From NCBI GenBank assembly GCA_039027435.1, contig JBCCKF010000006.1:124001-188000 (forward strand): 64,000 nucleotides of DNA. The letters are read 5' to 3'. Position numbers and translations under genes: made by a program. Under the pieces are notes generated by a model. The model was not told the DNA's origin, made no database searches, and saw only the letters and a list, made by a program, of their open reading frames with translations. The stretch comes from CALBPI01 sp039027435 (GTDB lineage Bacteria; Pseudomonadota; Gammaproteobacteria; Steroidobacterales; Woeseiaceae). Below, piece after piece: positions 1 through 8,967 of the stretch. Position 1 is the stretch's first letter, and every line of letters begins with the position of its first letter.

Positions 1-94
1 CTTCTGGAATCAGAAACTCGGCCGCAGCAGGCGACGATAAACTGATCAGACTAATCAGCAGACCAAGACAGATTTTGTTGGTGTATTTCCGCAC
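1..94 (-). CDS. secreted protein, N-terminal fragment (truncated by window edge)
   Basis: Only the first 31 codons are present; the gene runs off the left edge. A GTG start (94-92) lies 9 nt after an AGGAG ribosome-binding site that sits in the end of the M48 gene. The peptide begins MRKYTNK, then a hydrophobic stretch (ICLGLLISLISLSS) and a PAAA-type signal peptidase I site, so the mature protein would start near AEFLIPE. It sits 6 nt downstream of the M48 lipoprotein gene and is probably co-transcribed with it. The function cannot be told from this fragment. Confidence 0.6.
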   Translation of the reverse strand, partial: MRKYTNKICLGLLISLISLSSPAAAEFLIPE

Positions 95-100
95 GCAAAC

Positions 101-1258
101 TTACTCCTGTTCTGCGTAGGCTTTGATAATCGGCGCATCGATTGCATCCGGCGCCACTTCGAGATACTGCATGAAAAATGTTCGCGCCTTGCCGTGATCG
201 CCGACGAGACGATAGTGCATACCGAGTTCTCGATACGCTGCTGGTGGGGCGCCCCCCAAAAGGATTGCTTTTTGATAGCTCTTCGCAGCTTCGGTGCTTG
301 CCTCCAACGATGAGGAAGCCAGTCGAGTTGTCTCTGCGTGGGCAAACAACGCGTCCGCGTCGTCGGGGTTGCGCTTCAGGTAGTGTCCGAGAATGGTACT
401 GGCGCCACGATACTCGCGGTTCTTGATCATGGCGACTGCCTGCGGCATGAGCAGGTGCTCAATGCGGTCTATATACACATCGTCGACTCGACTGTGCTCG
501 ATCAAACTGGCCTCGACCTCCATCAGCTCGGCGACTGCGGTGATCCGGGTTCCCACATTCGGGTGCGTTGAAAACAACGGTTGCCTGACCTCACCCGCAC
601 TCACTCTCAGCTTTTCAAGTGCACCGATTGCTTCCCGGTCGTTGTAGCCGGCATAGCGCATGATCACGACTGCTTGTAGATCAGCTTCGGTCTCTTGCTC
701 GCGCGAATAACGCGAGTTCAATGCCAATTGCCATGCTGCCTCATTCGGACCGGATACCGGTGGCACTCCTATCGCTGCAAGCGCGAGGTCACCGAGAAAA
801 GATTTCACTTTCTGGTTGGTTGCGTATCGATTGGCGGTGAGAGAATGTCGGTTGAGGTAATGAGTTACCTCATGGGCAAGAATAAATGCGAGCTGATCCT
901 CGTTATCGAGCTGCGCGAGCATGCCATAGGAAATGAAAAGATCCCCATGTGGCATTGCCGACGCATTTCCCTCGACTGAGTCGAGCAAAGTGATTGTCGG
1001 GAAACGCTCCGGTGCCAGCTGCGTGCCACTGGAGATCAGACGGTCGAGGATCTCGTCGACGTAAGTCTGCAGTTCGTCGTCTCCAGACTTCAGCGCTCGC
1101 TTGATGCCATCGGCTGCAGCTTCCGAGCGCTCCCACAGGCGAGCCTCGTCTTTTGGGATCTCTTCGACTTGGTCGAGCGGTGCGACTTCCGTGGCCGCGC
1201 AGGCCGAAAGAAGAACAATCGCAGACGCTGTTAGCCATTTACCGAGGTGATTCGACAA
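101..1258 (-). CDS. M48-family metalloprotease lipoprotein with C-terminal TPR
   Basis: Predicted zinc-dependent endopeptidase of the BepA/Oma1 (M48) type, anchored in the envelope as a lipoprotein. The zinc motif HEVTH is near residue 130, with a downstream ExEAD-like motif (QETEADLQA) supplying the third ligand. The C-terminal ~100 residues contain TPR-like helices (DADALFAHAE, YRELGMHYRLVGDHGKARTFF). I chose a TTG start at 1258: it follows a GGGGGGAAG ribosome-binding site and puts a lipobox (LLSAC, Cys20) at the right distance. A longer frame to 1363 would bury the lipobox and has no ribosome-binding site. Family knowledge suggests outer-membrane protein quality control; the specific substrate is unknown. 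A second M48 lipoprotein lies at 53585-55153. Confidence 0.85.
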   Translation of the reverse strand: MSNHLGKWLTASAIVLLSACAATEVAPLDQVEEIPKDEARLWERSEAAADGIKRALKSGDDELQTYVDEILDRLISSGTQLAPERFPTITLLDSVEGNASAMPHGDLFISYGMLAQLDNEDQLAFILAHEVTHYLNRHSLTANRYATNQKVKSFLGDLALAAIGVPPVSGPNEAAWQLALNSRYSREQETEADLQAVVIMRYAGYNDREAIGALEKLRVSAGEVRQPLFSTHPNVGTRITAVAELMEVEASLIEHSRVDDVYIDRIEHLLMPQAVAMIKNREYRGASTILGHYLKRNPDDADALFAHAETTRLASSSLEASTEAAKSYQKAILLGGAPPAAYRELGMHYRLVGDHGKARTFFMQYLEVAPDAIDAPIIKAYAEQE

Positions 1259-1301
1259 GAGTCTTCCCCCCAATGCCCTCTTTGCCGGGTTGTCGAAGGT
1301 A

Positions 1302-2507
1302 TCACACGGCGGCGGTCTTCCGTGAATGCGCGGCCTCAACTCCGGCCTCTGTTTTTTGCACATACGCTGTGCCGAACAAGGGTCGAAGAAAAGGCACTCG
1401 CCGGATGATGAATTCGTAAATCACAAAACACCCGCCTGCAGTGCCACCAAGTACGAGCAATGGTTCGACCACCGGGCCAAGTTGAAGGGGTGCGAGGTTG
1501 CCACCGAGTACAACGGTCAGGGTCTGGTGCAAGATGTACCACGGAAAAACGGCGGCGGTTGCGTAAGTGACCCAGCGTTTCGGGCGATTCAGATATTGGT
1601 GGCCGTACGCGAACAGTACGAGAATCCAGACCCAGCGATTCACATAGATCGAGAGATAGCTCAGTTGCTCGATGAGCAGGTTCGGATCTTCGCCCACCCA
1701 CCAGTCCTGCGAGCGCAAACTGGCGTAGGCGATCAATCCTGTTAGAAGCAGCCCACGACGCTGAGCGGCGAGTGCTGCCCACCACTCGGAGTCTCTGCCA
1801 ATCAGATAGCCATAGGTAAACATCGTCCCGTACAACGCATGCGCATAGAAATCGCTCGTGAGACCATGATCGATGTAGGGGGAATGTGGGAAGATAAAAT
1901 TGCCGTAAAACATCAACGGCAACACGGGAATCACGACGACCCAGACGCCACGGAGACTCCGGAATGCGGTATGGGCACCGACAGCGCGTAAGGCTTGACC
2001 TGCCGGGATGATCAATAGCGTGTAGAGCAAGACGTAGGGCAAATACCAAAGATGGTTCCATGTCCATACGACTCGATTCTCGCCACCCCAGGCTTCACCG
2101 GGGAAGTCATGAAAGCTCAGATACTGCATCCAGAATTTCCAGAAACCCGGCTCGATGATGCCTTTGTCCAGAGCCTCAAAATACGGTTGCGGTGCAACGA
2201 TGACGGCCATGCCAAAGATAAGTGGTACCCCGAGTCGCCAAAGCCGACGGCGAGCTAACTGGCCACCGCTGTACTTCGTGCGAACGAACGCAACAGCGAG
2301 CCCTGAGATGACGAAGAGCAGTGACATTCGCCACTGGTTCAGAAAGCGCATGGGCTCCCGGAGCCAGGTAGACGTATAGGCTGATTTGATGTGCCATTCC
2401 CAGTCTTGGACGTAAAACATGCCACAGTGGTAGAGAATCAAGAGTCCGAACGCGATTACGCGCAGGGCGTCTATGTCGTGGCGGCGGGTATCTTCAGCGG
2501 TTTGCAT
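1302..2507 (-). CDS. acyltransferase family 3 membrane protein (OpgC-like)
   Basis: Integral-membrane acyltransferase (Acyltransferase_3), the family that transfers acyl or succinyl groups to glycans such as periplasmic glucans or O-antigen. The N-terminal signature is visible: RHDIDALRVIAFGLLILYHCGMF, then RFLNQWRMSLLFVISGLAV, followed by about ten hydrophobic segments. The start at 2507 has GAGGAG 6 nt upstream; a longer frame to 2630 has no such site and would enter the control region. About 400 aa, as usual for the family. It is divergent from a membrane LytTR regulator 147 bp away, which is a plausible local regulator. The acceptor glycan is not evident from sequence. Confidence 0.85.
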   Translation of the reverse strand: MQTAEDTRRHDIDALRVIAFGLLILYHCGMFYVQDWEWHIKSAYTSTWLREPMRFLNQWRMSLLFVISGLAVAFVRTKYSGGQLARRRLWRLGVPLIFGMAVIVAPQPYFEALDKGIIEPGFWKFWMQYLSFHDFPGEAWGGENRVVWTWNHLWYLPYVLLYTLLIIPAGQALRAVGAHTAFRSLRGVWVVVIPVLPLMFYGNFIFPHSPYIDHGLTSDFYAHALYGTMFTYGYLIGRDSEWWAALAAQRRGLLLTGLIAYASLRSQDWWVGEDPNLLIEQLSYLSIYVNRWVWILVLFAYGHQYLNRPKRWVTYATAAVFPWYILHQTLTVVLGGNLAPLQLGPVVEPLLVLGGTAGGCFVIYEFIIRRVPFLRPLFGTAYVQKTEAGVEAAHSRKTAAV

Positions 2508-2653
2508 CGTTCGCTCCTCGTCAGTGTGAGCACCATGCTGCGTCCCGCGCGCACTTCGGTCAGCGGTCAAGTGATTGATTGATCGGGGTTTGTGATGAGT
2601 TGTAGGTCCAGAGTGACCAGTGGTGGGCAACGCAATGAGCGGGGAGGTAGTCT

Positions 2654-3526
2654 TTGCGCATGATGCTCCAGAGTTATCTGAAAAACCGCCAAATCTGGGA
2701 AACGCTGATTTTCGTGGCGTTGCTTGTGCTCGGGCTCTTGTCCAACACCGCGACTGAAATCATCGATTATTCGCGTAATCCCGGTGGACCGAGTCCCGTC
2801 CAGGCGTGGATTCTTGAGGGGACGAGTCATTTGGGTCTTGCTCTGGCGATCCCGCTGGTGCTCTGGCTGGACGGCAAGTCGCCATTGCGCTTTCAAACTC
2901 TGACTCGCAGTTTGCCCGCACACGTCCTTTTCAGTGTCGTTTTTTCCGCTGTCCACGTGTCACTGATGTATGTGGGGCGAAAGGTGCTGTTCCCGATCTA
3001 CATGGGTTATCCCTACCGCTGGGACAGCATCCTCGGTGAATTCATTTACGAATACCTGAAAGACTTCCGAACCTACCTCCTGATCCTGTCCTTGATTTAC
3101 CTTTATCGGTTCGTGCTGCTCCGCTTGCAAGGAGAGGCCGGCTTCCTCGCCGCCAACGACTCTGAGGAGCAGAACACGGCACCAAATGACCGGTTCCTTG
3201 TCAAAAAGGTTGGCAAGGAGTTTTTGGTTCGAACAAAAGACATTGAGTGGATCGAGAGCGCCGGGAACTATGTCAATTTGCACGTCGAAAAGCGGGTCTA
3301 CCCGCTACGAGGCACCATGGTGCAGATTGCGGACCGATTGTCAGATCAGGGGTTCATCCGCGTTCACCGTTCGGCGATTGTGAACACCGATAGAATCGCC
3401 GAGCTCGCAGTATCCGATTCCGGCGACGGTGAGCTTCGACTGACGACCGATGCGCGTGTGCCTGTGAGCCGACGCTATCGGCAACAGGTTAGGACGGCGA
3501 TGAGCGGTGGTGAATTGCTGAATTGA
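2654..3526 (+). CDS. membrane-anchored LytTR-domain transcriptional regulator
   Basis: N-terminal half with four predicted membrane helices (about residues 15-38, 55-72, 85-110 and 135-158), then a LytTR DNA-binding domain from about residue 178. Its hallmarks are seen: FLVRTKDIEWIESAGNYVNLHV, then FIRVHRSAIVNTDRI and a C-terminal VPVSRRYRQQV. There is no receiver domain, so the signal is probably sensed in the membrane. The start is uncertain: TTG at 2654 lies 6 nt after GGGGAGG, while ATG at 2660 or 2663 are alternatives. It is divergent from the acyltransferase gene, a layout typical of a regulator controlling its neighbour. The ligand is unknown. Confidence 0.85.
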   Translation: MRMMLQSYLKNRQIWETLIFVALLVLGLLSNTATEIIDYSRNPGGPSPVQAWILEGTSHLGLALAIPLVLWLDGKSPLRFQTLTRSLPAHVLFSVVFSAVHVSLMYVGRKVLFPIYMGYPYRWDSILGEFIYEYLKDFRTYLLILSLIYLYRFVLLRLQGEAGFLAANDSEEQNTAPNDRFLVKKVGKEFLVRTKDIEWIESAGNYVNLHVEKRVYPLRGTMVQIADRLSDQGFIRVHRSAIVNTDRIAELAVSDSGDGELRLTTDARVPVSRRYRQQVRTAMSGGELLN

Positions 3527-3602
3527 TGCTCCCGGAAATCAGGGGCAACGATTACACTAGGTTACAAGGTTAAGGACGTCTGGAGTCAGAGGAGGGTCGA
3601 AT

Positions 3603-4022
3603 ATGTTGCGTGTAGTGCTATCGCTTTTGATGCTGACTCTGGTTTCGGCTTGTGCTTCGAGTTCGAATGTGGCGGATGATCCACGGTTGGATGACGAACG
3701 CGTTATCAACGATCAGCTGCCGGCGCCGCAGTACGGCACGGAGTACTGGAGTGCGATTCGCGCTTGTCAGCAGACGGGTAGATCGGTGCAAGAGTGTCAG
3801 TCTGGCGCCGACCGCGGTGTTAGCGAAGCGCTTGCGGTGGAAGAGCGTATGCGTCGAGAGCGTGCCGAGCGCCGTGCTGAGATCGCCGACCGCGCCAAAA
3901 TCCCGGACGAGGCAGCCGTTGATGATGCCGAAGGTGCTGAATCCCAGCGCTCGATCCTCTATGACTGGGAAGGCGAGGCGTCCGATTCTGTCGAGACGGA
4001 AACCGAAGAGGACTCCGAGTGA
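3603..4022 (+). CDS. small putative lipoprotein, hypothetical
   Basis: A 139-aa protein with a type II signal peptide (MLRVVLSLLMLTLVSAC, lipobox VSAC), followed by a Ser/Asp linker, an Arg/Glu-rich helix around residues 80-105 (EERMRRERAERRAEIADRA) and an acidic tail. I do not recognise a family. GAGGAGGG lies 7 nt before the ATG. Its end overlaps the next gene by 4 nt (GTGA), so the two lipoproteins are translationally coupled and likely act together in the envelope. Confidence 0.7.
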   Translation: MLRVVLSLLMLTLVSACASSSNVADDPRLDDERVINDQLPAPQYGTEYWSAIRACQQTGRSVQECQSGADRGVSEALAVEERMRRERAERRAEIADRAKIPDEAAVDDAEGAESQRSILYDWEGEASDSVETETEEDSE

Positions 4023-4504
4023 AGACGATCCGAGTAACGGGCTTGGTCGCGATGCTAGTGGCGGTTACGTTGGGTACCGGCTGCCAACCGCTTGCATCAA
4101 AGCGTGTGTCGGAGTCTCGAACCACAGTGACGGAGACTGACCGTGACGGCGAAGCCGGGAAGTTCGGTGTTGCTGAAGTGAGGAAAGCCTCGGAAGGGGT
4201 TATCGCAGAGGCATTCGCTAAGGAGCTGGATGTGCGAGTGATTCCGTTCCAGATCCAGTTGCCGGATGTGAGCGTGGATGTGAAATCCGCATTCTTACCG
4301 GGCAAGGATGAGCGCGTGTTCGTTACAGGCGCTGTTGAGGTTTCCGAGGGTCGATGTGCACTTGAAGTGTACGCAAGAGTTGCACCGGAGATCAGTGCGT
4401 CCAAGGTGATCGATGCCGAAGGCACATGCGAGCAGGACCTATCGGAGTTATACGCCTATGCGGAGAAGGCCGCGGCACTAATTAGCGACAAGTACGTAAA
4501 GTAG
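4019..4504 (+). CDS. putative lipoprotein, hypothetical
   Basis: A 161-aa predicted lipoprotein; the GTG start overlaps the stop of the upstream lipoprotein. The signal sequence ends in LGTGC, giving a lipidated Cys near residue 22. The mature part looks like a compact alpha/beta fold with two further cysteines (GRCALEV and GTCEQDL) about 33 residues apart that could form a disulfide. No family recognised. It is convergent with the following minus-strand gene, 19 bp away. Confidence 0.65.
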   Translation: MKTIRVTGLVAMLVAVTLGTGCQPLASKRVSESRTTVTETDRDGEAGKFGVAEVRKASEGVIAEAFAKELDVRVIPFQIQLPDVSVDVKSAFLPGKDERVFVTGAVEVSEGRCALEVYARVAPEISASKVIDAEGTCEQDLSELYAYAEKAAALISDKYVK

Positions 4505-4523
4505 AACTAAATTAGCACGGCGA

Positions 4524-5267
4524 CTAGTCAAGGTGCTGGTCGATCAACTCAATCGCTTGTTGAACCGCTGCCTCCAGTCGGTCGTAGTAGAGCACCACGT
4601 TTTCGTGCTTGCTTTGGCCGATTGCAAGAAGGCCAATGAACTGGTTGTTATCCAATAGCACCGAATGCTCGGCCGAGAATCGTGATGGAAACTTGGTGCC
4701 CGAGGCCATTTCACCCCCACCACCTGGTCTACCCTGACCGACTCCCGCGTTGTATACCTGTACCAGTGACCCCTCACGATTCAGGAAAAGAATGAGCTCG
4801 CCTTCCAGAAAAGCCCAGGCGCCCTTTTCGTTAAAGCTGGTCGTCTCTATGAGAAAGGGAAGCGCTGCAATGCTGCGCTTGAGCGCTCCGTTGTCGATCG
4901 TGGTGAGCGCGCCGGACTCCAGGATGCTCACCAAGGCGCCAGTCGAAATGTCGATCCGCCCGCCCCAGGTGATCTTTTCGAGCAGACTATCGACCTCGGA
5001 CTCGTCGAGCGGTCTTGCCGCTGTCGTTAACGCGAATAGCTCATCCATCGATGCGATTACTGCGACGCGGAATCGTCGTTCGTGCTGGATTTCCAATAGG
5101 TTGTTTTGTAATTCGTCACGCAGAGCGGCAAGACTCTCATCGGTGAGCTTGTCTTCTTCCCGATTCGACCACCAGGCATCGATGCCGAAGGCAAGCAGTA
5201 TGCTGATCACGATGGCGAAACCCTCAGCAGAGATTCTTGGCCATGGAATCTGACGCGCTTTTTTCAT
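4524..5267 (-). CDS. single-pass membrane protein, DUF6090-like architecture
   Basis: A 247-aa protein with one N-terminal transmembrane helix in the context AEGFAIVISILLAFGIDAWWSN, followed by a helical, mostly charged extracytoplasmic domain. The motif of a membrane helix ending in a small residue, Ile-Asp and Trp-Trp, followed by a long alpha-helical region, resembles the DUF6090-type proteins common in marine bacteria; I place it there only by resemblance. No catalytic motif is seen. It lies 18 bp downstream of the next minus-strand gene and may share its transcript. Confidence 0.6.
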   Translation of the reverse strand: MKKARQIPWPRISAEGFAIVISILLAFGIDAWWSNREEDKLTDESLAALRDELQNNLLEIQHERRFRVAVIASMDELFALTTAARPLDESEVDSLLEKITWGGRIDISTGALVSILESGALTTIDNGALKRSIAALPFLIETTSFNEKGAWAFLEGELILFLNREGSLVQVYNAGVGQGRPGGGGEMASGTKFPSRFSAEHSVLLDNNQFIGLLAIGQSKHENVVLYYDRLEAAVQQAIELIDQHLD

Positions 5268-5285
5268 TCGTGAGTGACCCGAGTT

Positions 5286-5945
5286 TTAACGTTGAGGTGT
5301 CAGTGGTGTTCGGCGGTGCTTCGATGGATCCTGATGCCTTAGGCCACGCAGCCGATCCCACTCGGCTCGGTCGACGAGTACATACCGTCCGGTTACTTCG
5401 CGAAGCGCGGTGAGAATCTGAGCGAGATAACGACCGAGCCAGACAAGTACAGCAATAATCAGGCTGAGTAGTAGCGCACCAGCGATGTAGGCAGTGGTTC
5501 GCGCCTTCGCGACGACGCTTGCGAGCGACTGCGTAATTTGCTCAAGTCTCGTCAGCGAAGGTTCCACCACTGTCGTGTTGACTTCATCAGCAACGCCCCG
5601 GGTCACTTCAGCGAGTGTAATCTGGGACTGCAACAGCGCCTCATCGAGTTTGGGTGCGGCCTCGCCGGTTGCTTCGACCAAGCGAGTCAAACTGGCGATG
5701 AGCTCATCCAATGCGGCAATTTGATCGTCCGGGAGTTCAACGCCGGAGGTTTGGATCGATTCCAGCACTGCTGCCAGTCTGTTGATGGCCGCCACTGTAT
5801 CCGCCGACATATTGTCGACGCCCGTGATGGTTATTGTGATCGGTTCCTCAACCGATGACCCGTCCGCACTCCGATCCTTCGCATCCTGAGAATATGCGGG
5901 CACAGGAAGGAGCAGGACGAACATCACCAAGACGAGCGATCTCAT
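5286..5945 (-). CDS. secreted/membrane coiled-coil protein, hypothetical
   Basis: About 219 aa from the ATG at 5945, which overlaps the stop codon of the upstream gene (ATGA), so it is translationally coupled. A cleavable signal peptide (MRSLVLVMFVLLLPVPAYSQ) is followed by a helical region rich in heptads (about residues 45-140) and a single transmembrane helix near residue 165 (YIAGALLLSLIIAVLVWLG), leaving a short basic cytoplasmic tail. The layout, periplasmic coiled coil plus one helix, suggests a structural or sensor role, but no family is recognised. Confidence 0.6.
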   Translation of the reverse strand: MRSLVLVMFVLLLPVPAYSQDAKDRSADGSSVEEPITITITGVDNMSADTVAAINRLAAVLESIQTSGVELPDDQIAALDELIASLTRLVEATGEAAPKLDEALLQSQITLAEVTRGVADEVNTTVVEPSLTRLEQITQSLASVVAKARTTAYIAGALLLSLIIAVLVWLGRYLAQILTALREVTGRYVLVDRAEWDRLRGLRHQDPSKHRRTPLTPQR

Positions 5946-6478
5946 TGGAGAAAAGCGTCCTCTGGCAGGCTGTCGCAATCGTCTGTTTCTTCTGGTCGGT
6001 TGTTGCGATCGGAAATCCAGCATTGCTCAAAAACAGAGCAGTAGCACAGCATGAGATTGATAGAGGCATTCTCGCGTATCTCGACGGACAGCTCTGGATC
6101 ATTAATCTGAATAATTCGAATCTCCTGGTCCGGGGAGAGGACACGCGTTGAGATGTGCGATTGGACAAACCCGCGTTTAGGAAGTCGGAACCCCTCTTCG
6201 AGCCATTGTCGCCATGTGCGATAGCGGGTCCCGTCCTCTTCGAGCACAGCATATCGGATCAACGCGGGACCGGTACCGCGATTGCTTACCGCGTAGCTAA
6301 GTTCGGTGCCGGTGAAGGAGCGGTAAAACTCGACATGTGGCCAGGTCGCGGCGCGCGCCGATGCACGGTCGATTGACGCGGAGTACACAGCGACGATCAC
6401 GGCAGCGACACTCGCCACCATGGCGGATGACGCGACGATCATTTCGCTTCTTTCGAACCAGCGCTTCGACTTTCCCAC
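5942..6478 (-). CDS. membrane-anchored hypothetical protein
   Basis: A 178-aa protein from a GTG start with GGAGAG about 10 nt upstream. One N-terminal membrane helix (MIVASSAMVASVAAVIVAVYSA) is followed by a domain with a beta-rich look (WPHVEFYRSFTGTELSYAVSNRGTGPALI) and a Cys cluster (CYCSVFEQC). The SNRGTGPA segment recalls domains common in small membrane proteins that precede immunoglobulin-like folds. Function unknown. First gene of a probable three-gene minus-strand operon (6478 to 4524). Confidence 0.6.
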   Translation of the reverse strand: MGKSKRWFERSEMIVASSAMVASVAAVIVAVYSASIDRASARAATWPHVEFYRSFTGTELSYAVSNRGTGPALIRYAVLEEDGTRYRTWRQWLEEGFRLPKRGFVQSHISTRVLSPDQEIRIIQINDPELSVEIRENASINLMLCYCSVFEQCWISDRNNRPEETDDCDSLPEDAFLQ

Positions 6479-6623
6479 CCTGATACTCTCCGTCTAGCCC
6501 CCAACGCCAGCGTAGCGTCAAGCTCGTGGTGTGACCAGAGAAAAGTTCATCGACCGTGTCCGGATTGCAATCGGCAATCCGAGTTCGGGTATGCTCCACC
6601 TCAGTCTATAGGAGCATTCCGCG

Positions 6624-8459
6624 ATGAAACGACTGTTCAAGTGGCTCGGTATCAGCGTGCTGGTCGTATTACTCGGTGCTGGTGCGTTGTTTGTCAACGT
6701 CTGGTATTTCAAGCCTGTCAATATCGACTTGTTCTACACGAGAGTGTTCGTGCGGTTCGGTCTGAGAGATCCGGAGCTCCTCACTTCAATTGGCTTGTTC
6801 GAGCAATTCGGCATTCGTGGTCACAACGCGAGGCTCGCGGATGCGTCTCCGGAAGCAGATCTTGAGCTGATTGAGTGGTGGCGAGGTCAGTATGAGGTAT
6901 TCAAACGGTACGACCGCGATGACTACGACGGTCAGGATCTGCTCTCCTACGATATTTTCGATTATTTCGCCAAGAGCACCCTCGAGGGCGCGGATCGGTG
7001 GCGACTCTATAGTCTGCCGGTCAATCAACTGTTCGGTGTACAGAGCGGCGTGCCGGACTTGCTGATCCAGCAGCACATTATCGAGGACGAAAAAGGCGCG
7101 GAGCATTACATCGCGCGTCTTAACGCGTTTGAGACGAAATTTGCACAGGTGACCGCGTCGCTGGCTGAGCGCAGGGATGCCGGAGTCCACCCACCATCGT
7201 TTGCCGTGACCAAAGTCATTGGTCAGCTCGACAAGTTTCTTGCCCCGGCACCGAGTGAACATCCGTTAGTGACGAGTTTTGATGAACGCATGGCGAAGAT
7301 CGATGCGTCCGAGATTTCAGAGGCGCGTCGCGGCGAGTTGCGAGCGTCGGTCGTTGAAGCTGTAGAGAATGTGGTTTACCCAACCTACAAAGGGCTGCAG
7401 TCCTACCTCGGTGATCTCTCAGGTGTGGCGACGAACAACCACGGTGTTTGGCATCTTCCTGACGGCGATGCGTACTATCAGTTTGCGATTCGCGAGAACA
7501 CGACTACAGATCTGACGGCAGATGAAATTCATCGATATGGGCTCAGCGAAGTCGCGCGAGTAGGCGCGCAAATGAATGCGATTCTTCGTGACGAAGGACT
7601 CAGCGAAGGAAGTATCGGTGAGCGTATGCGACAGATAGCGCAGCGCGAAGATCAGATCTATCCGGACTCTGACGCAGGGCGCGCTCAAATCATCGACGAC
7701 TATCAGGCGATCATCGACGAGATCGATCCGGCGATGGATGAGTACTTTAATTTGCGTCCAGAGGTCGGTGTTGAGGTGATGCGTGTGCCTGAGTTTTCCG
7801 AGGACACGGCGCCACCCGCCTACTACCAACCCCCGTCGCTCGGAGGCTCACGACCAGGTGCGTTCTTCATCAACCTGCGCAATGTGAAAGACAACCCGCG
7901 ATTTGCGATGCGTAACCTCGCCTACCACGAAGCGATTCCGGGTCACCATTTCCAAATATCGATTGCGCAGGAGCTGGAAGGCCTGCCGATATTCCGTCGT
8001 CTGGTTCCGTTTGTTGCGTACATTGAAGGGTGGGGTCTTTATTCTGAGCAGTTGGCCTGGGAAATCGGTTTTACAGTGGACCCGCTGGACAATCTTGGGC
8101 GGCTACAGGCGGAGATGTGGCGAGCGGTACGGTTGGTCGTCGATACGGGTATGCACGCAAAGCGCTGGACCCGCGAGGAAGCCATCGAATATATGCTTGA
8201 GCACACCGGAATCTCGGAAGCCGATGTGGTCGTAGAAATCGAACGCTACCTCGTCTTGCCCGGGCAGGCCTTGGGCTACAAGATCGGTATGCGAAAGATC
8301 CTGGAGCTTCGCTCGAATGCCATTGAAGCGCTGGGTGACGACTTTGATCTTCGGGAGTTTCACGACCAAGTCTTGGGCTACGGTTCGTTGCCGCTTCCGA
8401 TTCTTGAACGCGTTATCGATGAGTGGGTCGCCAGCAAACAGGCTGGTGCGGAGTTGTGA
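6624..8459 (+). CDS. DUF885 family putative metallopeptidase
   Basis: A 611-aa protein with an N-terminal hydrophobic anchor (LGISVLVVLLGAGALFVNVWYF) and a full DUF885 domain. The family signature HEAIPGHH is at residues 435-442, and a downstream EGWGLYSEQL supplies the likely third ligand glutamate. DUF885 proteins are thought to be thermolysin/M32-like zinc carboxypeptidases; that role is family inference. The membrane anchor implies a periplasmic site. The ATG at 6624 follows AGGAGCATTCCGCG. It overlaps the next gene (GTGA at 8456), so the two are coupled. Confidence 0.85.
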   Translation: MKRLFKWLGISVLVVLLGAGALFVNVWYFKPVNIDLFYTRVFVRFGLRDPELLTSIGLFEQFGIRGHNARLADASPEADLELIEWWRGQYEVFKRYDRDDYDGQDLLSYDIFDYFAKSTLEGADRWRLYSLPVNQLFGVQSGVPDLLIQQHIIEDEKGAEHYIARLNAFETKFAQVTASLAERRDAGVHPPSFAVTKVIGQLDKFLAPAPSEHPLVTSFDERMAKIDASEISEARRGELRASVVEAVENVVYPTYKGLQSYLGDLSGVATNNHGVWHLPDGDAYYQFAIRENTTTDLTADEIHRYGLSEVARVGAQMNAILRDEGLSEGSIGERMRQIAQREDQIYPDSDAGRAQIIDDYQAIIDEIDPAMDEYFNLRPEVGVEVMRVPEFSEDTAPPAYYQPPSLGGSRPGAFFINLRNVKDNPRFAMRNLAYHEAIPGHHFQISIAQELEGLPIFRRLVPFVAYIEGWGLYSEQLAWEIGFTVDPLDNLGRLQAEMWRAVRLVVDTGMHAKRWTREEAIEYMLEHTGISEADVVVEIERYLVLPGQALGYKIGMRKILELRSNAIEALGDDFDLREFHDQVLGYGSLPLPILERVIDEWVASKQAGAEL

Positions 8460-8947
8460 TCGACGACCAAAAAGAGCCACCCTGGTCTGCTATCTGGGGT
8501 GAGTCGGCGGATCGACCGGATCAGGAAGCGCTCAAGGGGGCACCGTTCATCGGTTACGTGCTCTTCTATGTATTCCTTGTCTTCATGCAGGAAATCTTCC
8601 TCGATCCGTTTGCGGGAGAGCTGGGGCTGCCGGTTGGCACCTACCTGCGATTTTTCTACTACACGTTTGCTGGAATGACCCTGGTACAGGTTTTTTACAT
8701 CCGTAACCAAAGGCGTCTCGACTCGGCTGAAGTTTCGGCCCTAATGCAGTGGACGGTGATGATCAACACCCTGTCCAACATCGCCGTCTTGTATCTGCTA
8801 CCGGTCATTTACGACACAGGTTTCACGCTTGGGTTCGGCTTCGCAGCGCTCTTCGGCCTGTTCACGCTGCTCGCGTTCGATGTGCTGATGCTTTTCCTCG
8901 CCTGGAGATATCCCGTCCGGTTTTTCTCGGATCGAGTCTCGGACTAA
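8456..8947 (+). CDS. four-helix integral membrane protein, hypothetical
   Basis: About 163 aa from a GTG at 8456 that overlaps the DUF885 stop. A short acidic N-terminus is followed by four hydrophobic segments (GYVLFYVFLVFMQEIFL, YLRFFYYTFAGMTLVQVFYI, WTVMINTLSNIAVLYLLPVIY, LGFGFAALFGLFTLLAFDVLMLFLAW). No catalytic motif or family is recognised. A longer frame begins at 8423 inside the upstream gene; the overlapping GTG is preferred as a coupled start, though its own ribosome-binding site (GCGGAG) is close. Confidence 0.6.
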   Translation: MIDDQKEPPWSAIWGESADRPDQEALKGAPFIGYVLFYVFLVFMQEIFLDPFAGELGLPVGTYLRFFYYTFAGMTLVQVFYIRNQRRLDSAEVSALMQWTVMINTLSNIAVLYLLPVIYDTGFTLGFGFAALFGLFTLLAFDVLMLFLAWRYPVRFFSDRVSD

Positions 8948-8967
8948 CAAACATTAAGAGGGAAGGG

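Noticed and set aside
2585..2620. LytTR binding repeats in the acyltransferase/LytTR gap (GTTTGT and GTTGTA)
   Set aside because: Matches to the published LytTR half-site are poor and no second well-spaced repeat is seen.
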